DNA of 44,033 nucleotides, from NCBI RefSeq assembly GCF_012033735.1, contig NZ_JAAVJD010000015.1, positions 1 to 44,033 of the forward strand. Direction: 5' to 3'. The stretch is from Streptomyces lonarensis. GTDB lineage: Bacteria > Actinomycetota > Actinomycetes > Streptomycetales > Streptomycetaceae. This document shows positions 1 through 6,827 of this stretch, one piece after another; the first letter of the stretch is position 1; each line of letters starts with the position of its first letter. Under the pieces are notes generated by a model. That model did no database searches. It had not been told where the DNA came from and was given only the letters and a program-made list of their open reading frames with translations. The position numbers and the translations under genes were made by a program.

Positions 1-935
1 GCGGCGGACCCGCCCCGGCCGGCGGGCCCTCCGACACGCGCCGCCCCTCGGGCGCGGGCCGCCCCGGCGGCGCGGCACCGGCGGTCGAGGACCCGGCGGA
101 CGCGGGGGAGAGCGAGCCCCCGGCCGAGACCCTCGCCGACCTGCTCGCCGAGCTCGACGAACTCGTAGGCCTGGAAGGCGTGAAGCGGGACGTCGGCGGC
201 ATGGCCAAGCTGATGCAGACCGTCCGGATGCGGCAGGACGCCGGACTGCCGGCCCCGCCGCTCAGCCGCCACCTCGTCTTCGCCGGCAACCCCGGCACCG
301 GCAAGACGACCGTCGCGCGGCTCTACGGCCGCCTGCTCAAGGCCCTCGGGCTGCTGGAGCGCGGCCACCTCGTGGAGGTCGACCGCAGCGCGCTCGTCGG
401 CGAGTACGTCGGCCACACCGGGCCCAAGACGACGGAGGCGTTCCGCCGGGCCCACGGCGGAGTCCTCTTCATCGACGAGGCGTACGCCCTGGTGCCCAGC
501 GGCGTCGCCAGCGACTTCGGCCAGGAGGCCGTCGCCACGCTGGTGAAGCTGATGGAGGACCACCGCGACGAGGTTGTTGTCATCGCCGCGGGCTACCCCG
601 AGGACATGGGGCGGTTCGTCGCCTCCAACCCCGGCCTCTCGTCCCGGTTCACCCGCACGCTCCACTTCGCCGACTACTCCACCCCGGAGGTCGTCAGCAT
701 CGTCGAGCACCACGCGCAGCAGCACCAGTACGAGCTGAGCCCGGCCGCCCGGCACGCGCTCGCCGCGCACGTCGCGGCCATCCCGCGCGACGCCGCGTTC
801 GGCAACGGCCGTACCGCCCGCCAGATCTTCCAGGCGATGACGGAACGCCAGGCCGTCCGGATGTCCGAACTCGTCACTCCGCAGGCCGACCAACTCATGA
901 CACTTGACGCCCAGGACGTTCCCGTCGGACCCTGA
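1..935 (+). CDS. CbxX/CfxQ-type AAA+ ATPase, 5' truncated
   Basis: The reading frame is open from the window edge (first full codon at 3) to the stop at 933-935, so the N-terminus lies outside. A Pro/Gly/Ala-rich stretch leads into LAELDELVGLEGVKRDV, the usual entry to a CbxX/CfxQ AAA module. Walker A is GNPGTGKTT (about nt 285-312), Walker B is GGVLFIDEAYAL (about 457-490), and SSRFTRTLHF (about 640) provides the arginine-finger region. The C-terminal part with FGNGRTARQIFQ is the small helical AAA subdomain. Relatives include Rubisco activases and the EccA ATPases of type VII secretion; which role applies cannot be judged without the missing N-terminus. An internal ATG/GTG start near 180 would cut into the AAA module and is unlikely. 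The next gene starts 49 nt downstream on the same strand, so co-transcription is plausible. Confidence 0.9.
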   Translation, partial: GGPAPAGGPSDTRRPSGAGRPGGAAPAVEDPADAGESEPPAETLADLLAELDELVGLEGVKRDVGGMAKLMQTVRMRQDAGLPAPPLSRHLVFAGNPGTGKTTVARLYGRLLKALGLLERGHLVEVDRSALVGEYVGHTGPKTTEAFRRAHGGVLFIDEAYALVPSGVASDFGQEAVATLVKLMEDHRDEVVVIAAGYPEDMGRFVASNPGLSSRFTRTLHFADYSTPEVVSIVEHHAQQHQYELSPAARHALAAHVAAIPRDAAFGNGRTARQIFQAMTERQAVRMSELVTPQADQLMTLDAQDVPVGP

Positions 936-984
936 CCACCTGTACCCGCCACGCGAATCGTCGCCCCGCCCCGAAAGGACGCCG

Positions 985-1920
985 GTGGACACCACCCCGC
1001 CCGCCCCCGAGCACCGGGACCAGAAGTCGGGCTCCGGCGGCAGCTTCTCCGAGACGTTCGCGGGACGGCCCGCCCGCCCCCGCCGCGGCCTCGCACCGGC
1101 CCGACGGGTGTACAGCGCCCTCGCCTCCGCCGTGGCGGTCTCGGCGTGCGCCGCCGCCGCGTTCACCCTCGTCGGCCACATCCCCGGACTGGGCGACTCG
1201 CCCGCCGAGGCCGCCGCCCCCTCCACCGCCCCGGTCGGCGCCACCGGCGACAACCGCGACCCCGCCCCCGGCACCGCCGCCGAACCGCCGGAGGACGAGG
1301 CCGAGGAGGAGGACGAGGAGGAAGAGGACACCGAGGAGGAGGACGAGGAGGAGACCGAGGAGGAGGCCGCGCCGCCCCCGGTCGAGGAGGTCGCCGCCGA
1401 CGACGCGGGCAGCAAGACCGAGGAAGAAGCCGCGGCGCCGCCGGAAGAGGACAAGGAACCCCCGCAGAAGGGCCCGGCACCGCCCCCGCCGGTCCAGGAA
1501 CCCCCGGTCTCCGAAGAGCCGGCGCGGGAACGTTTCCCCACCGTCAAGGCACGGCTCGTCGGCCTCAACGGCACCTGCGCCCAGCCCCGCGACGGCGGCG
1601 TCGGCAGCGGCGTCATGATCACCGGCTGCAACGGCAGCGGCGCCCAGCAGTGGACCTTCCACAGCGACGGCACGCTCCGCAACGGCGGACGCTGCCTCTC
1701 CCTCTCCGGCGGCTCCACGGCCGACGGGACATCCGTCGTCATGGACACCTGCCAGGGCACCTCCGACCGGTTGCAGTGGCGCTACTCGCCCTCCTGGGAC
1801 GTCGTCAACATCGCCTCCAACCAGTGCCTCGACGTCGCCAACGGCGACGCCTCCCACGGCACCCACCTCCAGATCGCCTGGTGCTCCGGCAACCCCGCCC
1901 AGAAATGGGACCGCAGCTGA
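985..1920 (+). CDS. Membrane-anchored ricin-B lectin (CBM13-like) protein
   Basis: 311 aa from a GTG at 985 preceded by GAAAGGA five bases upstream. An in-frame TTG at 904 would overlap the ATPase gene and has no such site. Order: about 38 basic N-terminal residues; a hydrophobic segment near residues 40-70 (SALASAVAVSACAAAAFTLVG); an extreme Glu/Asp-rich stretch near 93-145 followed by Pro-rich sequence; then one ricin-B trefoil from about 187 to the end. The trefoil shows QQW, LQW and QKW motifs and paired cysteines (GTCAQ/ITGCNG, GRCLSL/DTCQG, NQCLDV/AWCSG). The lectin is therefore probably outside the membrane on an acidic stalk, binding galactose-type glycans or cell-wall sugar. No catalytic domain is attached. 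The pairing with the upstream AAA ATPase is suggestive only. Confidence 0.85.
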   Translation: MDTTPPAPEHRDQKSGSGGSFSETFAGRPARPRRGLAPARRVYSALASAVAVSACAAAAFTLVGHIPGLGDSPAEAAAPSTAPVGATGDNRDPAPGTAAEPPEDEAEEEDEEEEDTEEEDEEETEEEAAPPPVEEVAADDAGSKTEEEAAAPPEEDKEPPQKGPAPPPPVQEPPVSEEPARERFPTVKARLVGLNGTCAQPRDGGVGSGVMITGCNGSGAQQWTFHSDGTLRNGGRCLSLSGGSTADGTSVVMDTCQGTSDRLQWRYSPSWDVVNIASNQCLDVANGDASHGTHLQIAWCSGNPAQKWDRS

Positions 1921-1939
1921 GACCGACCTGCCGAACACC

Positions 1940-1963
1940 CCCGCCGGACGACCGCCCGGCGGG
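1940..1963 (+). terminator. Hairpin after the lectin gene
   Basis: CCCGCCGG pairs with CCGGCGGG across an 8-nt loop, starting 20 nt after the lectin stop codon. There is no T-tract. It probably ends the lectin transcript upstream of the CRISPR leader. Confidence 0.5.
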
Positions 1964-2081
1964 TAGCCTGAACCCGGATTTCAGCGACACGCCGAGGCTT
2001 CCGACACAACCGGAGGTCCGCTGAAAACCCCGCCCGCCCCACCCACCCCCGGCGCGCCCTGACCTGGCCCTTCACACTGGG

Positions 2082-2444
2082 GTCCTCATCGCCCCTACGA
2101 GGGGTAGCAACACGCGTTTGCCGCCAGCGCCGGGTCGGGGTGGGTGAGTCCTCATCGCCCCTACGAGGGGTAGCAACACTGCCCCGCGTCCAGCGCGGCC
2201 TGCCGGAGCTGGCCGTCCTCATCGCCCCTACGAGGGGTAGCAACGCGACCTCCGGGCGGCGGGCCTCCACCTCCTTCAGCTGTCCTCATCGCCCCTACGA
2301 GGGGTAGCAACGGGCCAGATCGGTCATCGGTTCCTCCTCGGTGGGGGGTCCTCATCGCCCCTACGAGGGGTAGCAACGTGCCGCCGTCCGAGAGCCGGAC
2401 GGCAACCCACCGCAGTCCTCATCGCCCCTACGAGGGGCAGCAAT
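2082..2444 (+). CRISPR. CRISPR array, six 30-nt repeats and five spacers
   Basis: Repeats lie at 2082-2111, 2148-2177, 2215-2244, 2282-2311, 2348-2377 and 2415-2444, with spacers of 36, 37, 37, 36 and 37 nt. The repeat begins GTCCTCATCGCCCC and ends AGGGGTAGCAAC. It contains a CCCCT-ACG-AGGGG hairpin and a GCAAC 3' end like the 5' handle of many crRNAs. The first five repeats are identical. The last has two changes (ggcag for ggtag, final T for C). Terminal degeneration at the right end and the handle both indicate transcription left to right, with a leader in 1921-2081. No cas gene is in the window, so the subtype cannot be read from context; the repeat is unlike the 29-nt type I-E repeat common in Streptomyces. 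Confidence 0.96.
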
Positions 2445-2478
2445 TGGCTAGCAGGCCGTGGAAGGAAGCGGCGGAATG

Positions 2479-2504
2479 GTCTCGTCGCCTCTTCGTGGGA
2501 AACC
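2479..2504 (+). repeat. Probable decayed seventh CRISPR repeat
   Basis: GTCTCGTCGCCTCTTCGTGG followed by GAAACC can be aligned to the array repeat with a few substitutions and short gaps, keeping the order of C-run, CG loop and G-run. It starts 34 nt after repeat 6, close to the array's spacing, so 2445-2478 would be a sixth spacer. Recognised by eye; chance similarity is possible. Confidence 0.45.
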
Positions 2505-2594
2505 CTCCCACTCGGGCCTTGGGTGGTGTCCACGCTTGCCGCCCGCGCTACGGCTACAGGTGGAGCGAAGGTCACCGCAGTTCGGCTTCGCCCG

Positions 2595-2607
2595 TACGAT
2601 CGGCCCA
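2595..2607 (+). promoter_or_regulatory. -10 element suggesting a leaderless transcript
   Basis: TACGAT at 2595-2600 fits the TANNNT -10 consensus. The ATG at 2607 begins seven bases after it, where transcription would start. No Shine-Dalgarno sequence precedes this ATG, which fits a leaderless mRNA. A clear -35 was not found. Confidence 0.4.
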
Positions 2608-3071
2608 TGCCAGCCGATCCCGTGACGCGGTCCATGTGTCGTGTTCAGCCGATGTCGGAGCTTCCCCGGCGGATCTGGTCGGAGGAGGACTGGGGTCGCA
2701 TTCAGCGCGGCTACCAGTCGCGGGACATGGACGAGAGGTGGGACGTCTTCACGGAGGGCGAGGTCGTCTTCCTTCACCGGAGTTGGACCGGGTTCGGTGT
2801 GTACGCGGCGACTTTCGCGCCGGTGGAGAACGGCGGACGGCGAATTGTCAGCGCGCTGGTGGAGCGTGATGGTGATCGCTACAAAGGGACGGACGACGGC
2901 TACGACTGCCTCATGTTGGAGCTTGTCATCACCGCCATCGTGCTCGGTGAACCGGCGTCGGAGCTCAGGTCGAGGCTGGTGGAGTTGACCCGCCGGGACT
3001 CGGGGTCCGCTGATGTGCCGGCCGGCCTGGTGCAGCACAGCGTGCTGGGTCTGCGCACCGACGGAGGCTGA
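2607..3071 (+). CDS. Conserved hypothetical protein
   Basis: 154 aa from the ATG at 2607, chosen for the -10 spacing. An ATG at 2652 (MSELPRRIW) is the alternative and would give 139 aa starting at what looks like the conserved core. The core reads LPRRIWSEEDWGRIQRGY, then a stretch rich in aromatic and acidic residues (MDERWDVFTEGEVVFLHRSWTG) suggesting a small alpha/beta fold, and a C-terminal helix (MLELVITAIVLGEPASELRSRL). There is no signal peptide, membrane segment or known catalytic motif. Similar proteins are, from memory, common in actinobacteria without an assigned function. It stands alone between the CRISPR array and a convergent immunity-like gene. The upstream 2505-2606 stretch holds only its promoter. 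Confidence 0.7.
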   Translation: MPADPVTRSMCRVQPMSELPRRIWSEEDWGRIQRGYQSRDMDERWDVFTEGEVVFLHRSWTGFGVYAATFAPVENGGRRIVSALVERDGDRYKGTDDGYDCLMLELVITAIVLGEPASELRSRLVELTRRDSGSADVPAGLVQHSVLGLRTDGG

Positions 3072-3182
3072 CCCGTCCAGGAGGAGATGTCCTGGGGCGA
3101 CGCTCGCGCCGGTCCGCGGGGCCGGGGCTTCACGACCGGTCGAGCACGCGCCGGGTTGCCCGTGAGGCGGCCTCCCGTCGGG

Positions 3183-3725
3183 TCAGGGCCGGTCGCGGCG
3201 GAGGGAGGCGTCGAGGAGGCTCATGAGCCGGCCCGTGCGACTTCTGCCGGTGGGGGCGAGCGGGTAGCGGTTGAGGACGCCGATCACGGTAGGCGTCGCG
3301 CGCTGGCGGGCTTCCTCGATCAGAGCCAGGCCGACGGCCGGGTCGTCGCCCGCCCGCAGTTCGGCCACCCGCGCCGCGCTCGCGGTGGCGCGCAGGATGT
3401 GGCCGACCTGGGTGGCCTTGGCGATCGGATGGAGGTAGGCGGCGGAGGCGGCGTCGCCCGCCGCGCGTGCGGCCAGCCGAGCGGGCTCGGAGTCCGCCTC
3501 GCGGGCGGCGCGGTGCGCGTCGAGTGAGGTGACCCGCTGGAGCTTGGTCCGGCGCTCGCCGTCGACGAAGGCGCGGGCGGCTTCGACGGCCGCCCGTGGC
3601 CGGGCGTCGTCCACGTGCACTGCTTCGAAGACCGGCAGCACCTCCTCGGCGCTCTGCAGGGCGAAGCGCGCGACCGCACGCAGCTCGTCCATGGTCAGCT
3701 CGAAATCCCCGGAGACCGTCGTCAC
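3183..3725 (-). CDS. Putative immunity protein, Imm-5-like
   Basis: 180 aa from a GTG at 3725 (VTTVSGDFELTMDELRAV). The frame stays open much further upstream, but only through the CTGAC pentamer tract and antisense of the neighbouring gene. The protein is all-helical and Ala-rich: TMDELRAVARFALQSAEEVLPVFE, then a run of RxAxEAARAF, RRTKLQRVTSLDAHRAAREA, ARAAGDAASAAYLHPIAKATQVGHILRA, ending RSRTGRLMSLLDASLR. This pattern matches proteins annotated as putative immunity protein (Imm-5-like) in Streptomyces; the match is from memory of the family, not a search. No toxin gene is adjacent, so it may be an orphan immunity gene or have another role. Confidence 0.75.
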   Translation of the reverse strand: MTTVSGDFELTMDELRAVARFALQSAEEVLPVFEAVHVDDARPRAAVEAARAFVDGERRTKLQRVTSLDAHRAAREADSEPARLAARAAGDAASAAYLHPIAKATQVGHILRATASAARVAELRAGDDPAVGLALIEEARQRATPTVIGVLNRYPLAPTGRSRTGRLMSLLDASLRRDRP

Positions 3726-3740
3726 GCCTCGATTCTCACA

Positions 3741-3770
3741 CTGACCTGACCTGACCTGACCTGACCTGAC
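3741..3770. repeat. Six tandem CTGAC pentamers
   Basis: CTGAC is repeated six times without error (GTCAG on the minus strand), ending 16 nt upstream of the GTG start of the immunity-like gene. It lies in that gene's probable 5' untranslated or promoter region. Five-base units can expand or contract by slippage and would change spacing, or the frame of any upstream start. Confidence 0.95.
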
Positions 3771-3796
3771 CAGGCTCGACCCGGCCCGCTCCGGTG

Positions 3797-4249
3797 TCAC
3801 GGCGGCGGGCGCTGCTCGGGGCGCTGGATGGGGCGGGCCGAGAGGGAGTAGAGGACCTCGACGTCGGAAGCGCCGCAGATGCGGTCCATGCCGCGGGCGT
3901 TGGCGCTGACGCGGCGCCCGGCCGCGAGGGCCGCGCACTGCACCTCCCGGAAGGCGGCATCCCGGGTCCACTCGCGGAAGACGGTGGCGACCGGCGCGGC
4001 GTACTCGGCCTCGGCGCCGGCGGCCGGCTCCTCGACCGATTCGAGGACCGTGGCGAGGCGTTCTGCTTCGCGGTGCAGCCAGGCGACGGCCTCCTCCGGG
4101 GTGTCGGCCCAGGTGCCCGAGAGGTACCACTCACCTCCCGCGTCCGGCGACCGCACCACGGCCTCCGCCCAGTAGCCGTCCACGCCGTCCGCCCGGCCCG
4201 AGCCGGGCGCGCGCTTCACGATGGGGCCACGGTGGGGAGGACCGGCCAC
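3797..4249 (-). CDS. Hypothetical protein
   Basis: 150 aa from a GTG at 4249; a GTG at 4219 (VKRAPGSGRADG) is an equally possible start and neither has a clear ribosome site. Nearly every codon ends in G or C, which supports this frame over its shadows. The first half reads DGYWAEAVVRSPDAGGEWYLSGTWADTPEEAVAWLHREAERLATVLE, a likely beta-hairpin plus helix. The second half has VATVFREWTRDAAFREVQCAALAAGRRVSANARGMDRICG and a tail SARPIQRPEQRPPP. There are no membrane segments or known motifs. It sits upstream of the immunity-like gene on the same strand with 71 nt between them and could share its transcript. I do not recognise a named family. Confidence 0.65.
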   Translation of the reverse strand: MAGPPHRGPIVKRAPGSGRADGVDGYWAEAVVRSPDAGGEWYLSGTWADTPEEAVAWLHREAERLATVLESVEEPAAGAEAEYAAPVATVFREWTRDAAFREVQCAALAAGRRVSANARGMDRICGASDVEVLYSLSARPIQRPEQRPPP

Positions 4250-4343
4250 CGGGAACGCCCGGGCGTCACAGCTGACGGGCCGAGGTCACCCGGGCAAGCG
4301 TGGTCGAATCCGGGCCCGGCCGACGCGCGGGGAGTGCGGGCCT

Positions 4344-4361
4344 CACCGGTGTGCACCGGTG
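4344..4361. other. Twin CACCGGTG palindromes
   Basis: Two copies of the self-complementary octamer CACCGGTG are separated by TG. They lie 31 nt beyond the stop of the 59-aa minus-strand gene. They can fold as a 7-bp hairpin, so they may be its terminator, or they may be a tandem operator. The rest of 4250-4391 shows nothing recognisable. Confidence 0.5.
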
Positions 4362-4391
4362 GAGTGCACCGTGCGACAGAACGGTGGCTGC

Positions 4392-4571
4392 TCATTGCCT
4401 GCCCAGCTCCTCGAAGTGGGTGTCGATGCTGCGCCGCAGGTCAACGGCCATGCGGCGCAGTGCTTTCAGCGTGGTGAGTGCTTCGGAGGCGGGCGAGCCG
4501 CAATCCTGGTCCGCCGGGTCGCCCGGTTCATCGGCCTGCTCGCTGCCGCTATGGTCGCGTTCGAGGCACAC
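4392..4571 (-). CDS. Small 59-aa protein divergent from XRE regulator
   Basis: The protein starts at a GTG (4571) with AAAGGAG five bases upstream, an excellent ribosome site, and ends at TGA (4394-4392). It reads VCLERDHSGSEQADEPGD, an acidic flexible N-terminal half, and then SEALTTLKALRRMAVDLRRS, an amphipathic basic helix, ending DTHFEELGRQ. There is no membrane segment. It is encoded head-to-head with the XRE regulator gene (90 nt between starts), an arrangement often seen next to Scr1/WhiJ-type regulators. It could be a partner or target of the regulator. Codon use is normal for the window. Function unknown. Confidence 0.7.
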   Translation of the reverse strand: MCLERDHSGSEQADEPGDPADQDCGSPASEALTTLKALRRMAVDLRRSIDTHFEELGRQ

Positions 4572-4661
4572 GCCCGCTCCTTTCGTGAAAGTGCAGCGGT
4601 CCGTTGTGCGAGATTCGCCTATCGCCGAGACGTCTTCAACGTTGCGGAACCGGAGGGCACG

Positions 4662-5501
4662 TTGGTAAATCGCAAGGAGCTGAATCCGGAGGCCGGTCCC
4701 GAGGCGGCATATGGGGCGCGGTTACGGCGCGTGCGGGAACTGCGGGGATGGAAGCAGGACGCCTTGGCTGCCGAGATTGGGTATTCGGGGCGGCACATCT
4801 CCGCGGTGGAAACTGCGCGGAAGCCGCCGACCCGTCAGTTCTCCACGGCAGTCGACGTCGCGCTGAAGCTCGACGGGACGACGGAGTCGTTCGTGCGGGA
4901 ATGGGGGGAGATCCGGCACGGGGTCCTCCTCGAAGGCTTTCCGGAGTACCTGCACCAGGAGGCGCGGGCCACCGAGGTGCGGCTGTTCGAGGTCGGCGTG
5001 ATTCCGGGAGTCCTCCAGACCAGGGAGTACGCCACCGCCATCGAGGCGAACAGCGTCCGATGCGGCTCGATCACGGCCGACCAGGCCGCCGACCGGGTCC
5101 AGTCGCTCGCGGAACGCCAGGCAGCGCTGGAGCGCCACAATCCGCCGGTCGTCATCGCCGTGCTGGACGAGAGTTGCATCCGACGGCCGATCGGCGGGGC
5201 GGCGGTGATGGAGGCCCAACTGGACCACCTGATCGCGTTCGCGGAACTGCCGCACACCGTCGTGCAGATCGCGCCGTACGCGATGGGGGAGCGACGTCCC
5301 TTCAATCGGCTGGTCAATCTGCTGACCTTGCCGGACCGGGCGGTCGTCTCCTACGTCGAGTCCGAGACGCAGGGCCACTTGGACCGGGAATTGGCTTCCG
5401 TGGTGCCCCTGGTGAGGGCATACCATCGGCTGCAAGCCGAAGCGCTGTCGCAGGCAGCGTCGGTGGAGATGATCCACCAAGCTCGAAAGGGAGCCCCATG
5501 A
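4662..5501 (+). CDS. XRE-family regulator with DUF5753 (Scr1/WhiJ type)
   Basis: 279 aa from a TTG at 4662 with GGAGGG four bases upstream; the frame extends further upstream but without a credible start. Residues about 19-60 form a lambda-repressor-type HTH (ARLRRVRELRGWKQDALAAEIGYSGRHISAVE). Residues about 95-272 form the DUF5753 ligand-binding-like domain (EARATEVRLFEVGVIPGVLQTREYA...AVLDESCIRRPIGG...QIAPYAMG). This is the Scr1/WhiJ group that controls differentiation and antibiotic production and pairs with a DUF397 partner. Its stop overlaps the next start as ATGA, so translation is coupled. Leucine codon 21 is TTA (4722-4724), a bldA-dependent codon in Streptomyces, so the protein is probably made late in development. 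Confidence 0.95.
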   Translation: MVNRKELNPEAGPEAAYGARLRRVRELRGWKQDALAAEIGYSGRHISAVETARKPPTRQFSTAVDVALKLDGTTESFVREWGEIRHGVLLEGFPEYLHQEARATEVRLFEVGVIPGVLQTREYATAIEANSVRCGSITADQAADRVQSLAERQAALERHNPPVVIAVLDESCIRRPIGGAAVMEAQLDHLIAFAELPHTVVQIAPYAMGERRPFNRLVNLLTLPDRAVVSYVESETQGHLDRELASVVPLVRAYHRLQAEALSQAASVEMIHQARKGAP

Positions 5502-5710
5502 CGACCGGTTCTGTCACCCCCAACTGGGTCACGTCCTCCTACAGCGGCAACGGCGGTTCCTGCGTGGAGTGGGCCCCGAACACCGCACGCGCCACCGGCA
5601 GTGTCCCGGTACGGGACTCCAAGAACACCTCCGGGCCGGTGATAGTGGTCCCGGCCGCCGCCTTCACCGCCTTCATCACCGGGCTCAAGAGCCACGAACT
5701 CAACCGCTGA
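5498..5710 (+). CDS. DUF397 domain protein (Scr2-like partner)
   Basis: 70 aa, start ATG overlapping the TGA of the XRE gene (ATGA). The sequence has the DUF397 signature: WVTSSYSGNGGSCVEWAP near residues 10-27, then VPVRDSKNTSGPVIVVPAAAFTAFI. Proteins of this family are encoded with DUF5753-type XRE regulators and are thought to bind them, acting as an antidote- or co-regulator-like partner. A strong terminator follows at 5732-5769, so the two genes form a closed operon. Confidence 0.93.
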   Translation: MTTGSVTPNWVTSSYSGNGGSCVEWAPNTARATGSVPVRDSKNTSGPVIVVPAAAFTAFITGLKSHELNR

Positions 5711-5731
5711 CGCATCAACTCCTGCTCGCTT

Positions 5732-5769
5732 ACGTCCCGTGGCCCGTATGTGACGGTGCCACGGGACGT
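5732..5769 (+). terminator. Terminator of the XRE/DUF397 operon
   Basis: ACGTCCCGTGGC pairs perfectly with GCCACGGGACGT (12 bp), with a further CCGT/ACGG pairing inside the loop, 22 nt after the DUF397 stop codon. Confidence 0.85.
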
Positions 5770-5909
5770 GCGGGTGAGCGTTCGGGCGCCCGGGGGCTGA
5801 CGCTCTGAAACCGGGACGGCGTCGGGCGGAGAGCCGCGGGCCGACCGGGTGCGCGTCGCCGCGGCCCCTCGCGCGTCGGCGCCTCAGTGCCTGCGGGGCC
5901 GTGGCGGCA

Positions 5910-6827
5910 TCACCGAGGGCGGTGCGACGAGGACTCGTCGGGCGGCCCCCCGTGAGACCAGGCGGCTTCCTGCTCGCGGGCGGCCGCTGCATCGGCCTGT
6001 GCGCGCAGCAGGTTGTAGCGGAACTCGTAGCTGTGCGTGTGACCGCTCGCGACCTGGCGATTGTAGAACTCGACGAACCCTCCCTCCTGCCCGAAGAGGT
6101 CGGCGGGGGTGCCCGACAGGCCGGCAGACGCCATGGCGGCCTTGTGCGTCATGCCGTTCTCCCACTCGATGCGTTCCACCTCCATGGCGAAGAACTTCTC
6201 GGGGTGGTCCCATCCCTTTGCTCGCGCGCGGGCAGCGACACCGCCGCCGGCGACCTCCGCCTCCAGAGCGGCGATTCTGTGCCTGGACGAAGCGTTGAGG
6301 ATCTCGAAGACCGCCGTACCGGTGAGGTGGTCGGCGGAGGCAAGCCGCTGATCCAGCACGATGGTGCGGCTGTCCTGCCGCCACTCGCCCGGCGTGCCAC
6401 CGCGAGTCCTGCCGAGCTGCACGGAGACCGAACCGGCGGCCGCGAGCTGCTGACCCATGTGCGGTGCCACCCGCCTGACGAGGGCGTGTACGCGTCTCAT
6501 CAACGGTCCGTTGGTCTTGCTCGTGAACTGAACGCCGCCCACCACGCCGGTGAAGGATGTCTCCTGTTCCGGGGGCGGCGTCCCGTGGTCCGACCCGTAG
6601 GCCAGGCCGGAATCGTCGCTGTCGTCGTGCCGGCTCGCGCCCGCCCGCTGCACCGTCAGCGCCTGGGCCGTGGCCGCGTTGCCGGCTGACCGCTGGAGCG
6701 CGAGGACGTCGGCCATGTGCGGCGGAACGCCGGAGCGCTGGTCGCTGACACGCCCTGCCGACGGGCTCGCTGCCCGCCCCCGCTCGGTCTTGTGCGCGCC
6801 GCCGGTGCGTCCGAACTGTGATCGCAT
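5910..6827 (-). CDS. Protein with eCIS-cargo-like N-terminus, possible effector
   Basis: 305 aa from an ATG at 6827 with GGGGAGA six bases upstream; the frame runs to 6980 without a better start. A basic, disordered N-terminus (MRSQFGRTGGAHKTERGRAA) leads to HMADVLALQRSAGNAATAQAL. This 'LQRSAGN' motif is found at the start of many DUF4157-type proteins encoded with extracellular contractile injection systems in Streptomyces. The remainder, from about residue 90 (FTGVVGGVQFTSKTNGPLMRRV), is a possible toxin domain: TIVLDQRLASADHLTGTAVFEILNA, then a helical part with KFFAMEVERIEWENGMTHKAA and a Gln/Ala-rich C-terminal helix. No HExxH protease motif is present. No eCIS structural gene is in the window, so a role as loaded cargo is inference from the N-terminal motif. 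Confidence 0.75.
   Translation of the reverse strand: MRSQFGRTGGAHKTERGRAASPSAGRVSDQRSGVPPHMADVLALQRSAGNAATAQALTVQRAGASRHDDSDDSGLAYGSDHGTPPPEQETSFTGVVGGVQFTSKTNGPLMRRVHALVRRVAPHMGQQLAAAGSVSVQLGRTRGGTPGEWRQDSRTIVLDQRLASADHLTGTAVFEILNASSRHRIAALEAEVAGGGVAARARAKGWDHPEKFFAMEVERIEWENGMTHKAAMASAGLSGTPADLFGQEGGFVEFYNRQVASGHTHSYEFRYNLLRAQADAAAAREQEAAWSHGGPPDESSSHRPR

Noticed and set aside
895..1938. A 347-codon minus-strand frame opposite the lectin gene
   Set aside because: It is antisense of the Glu-rich and Pro-rich linker, giving Leu/Gly runs that look like membrane segments but have no ribosome site or family match.
2161..2635. Minus-strand frames containing repeated LLPLVGAMRT or RVATPRRGDED
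   Set aside because: These are translations of the CRISPR repeats, not proteins.
4300..4668. A 122-codon plus-strand frame upstream of the XRE regulator
   Set aside because: It is antisense to the 59-aa gene with its strong ribosome site and has Ser/Arg-rich shifted-frame composition without a start signal.
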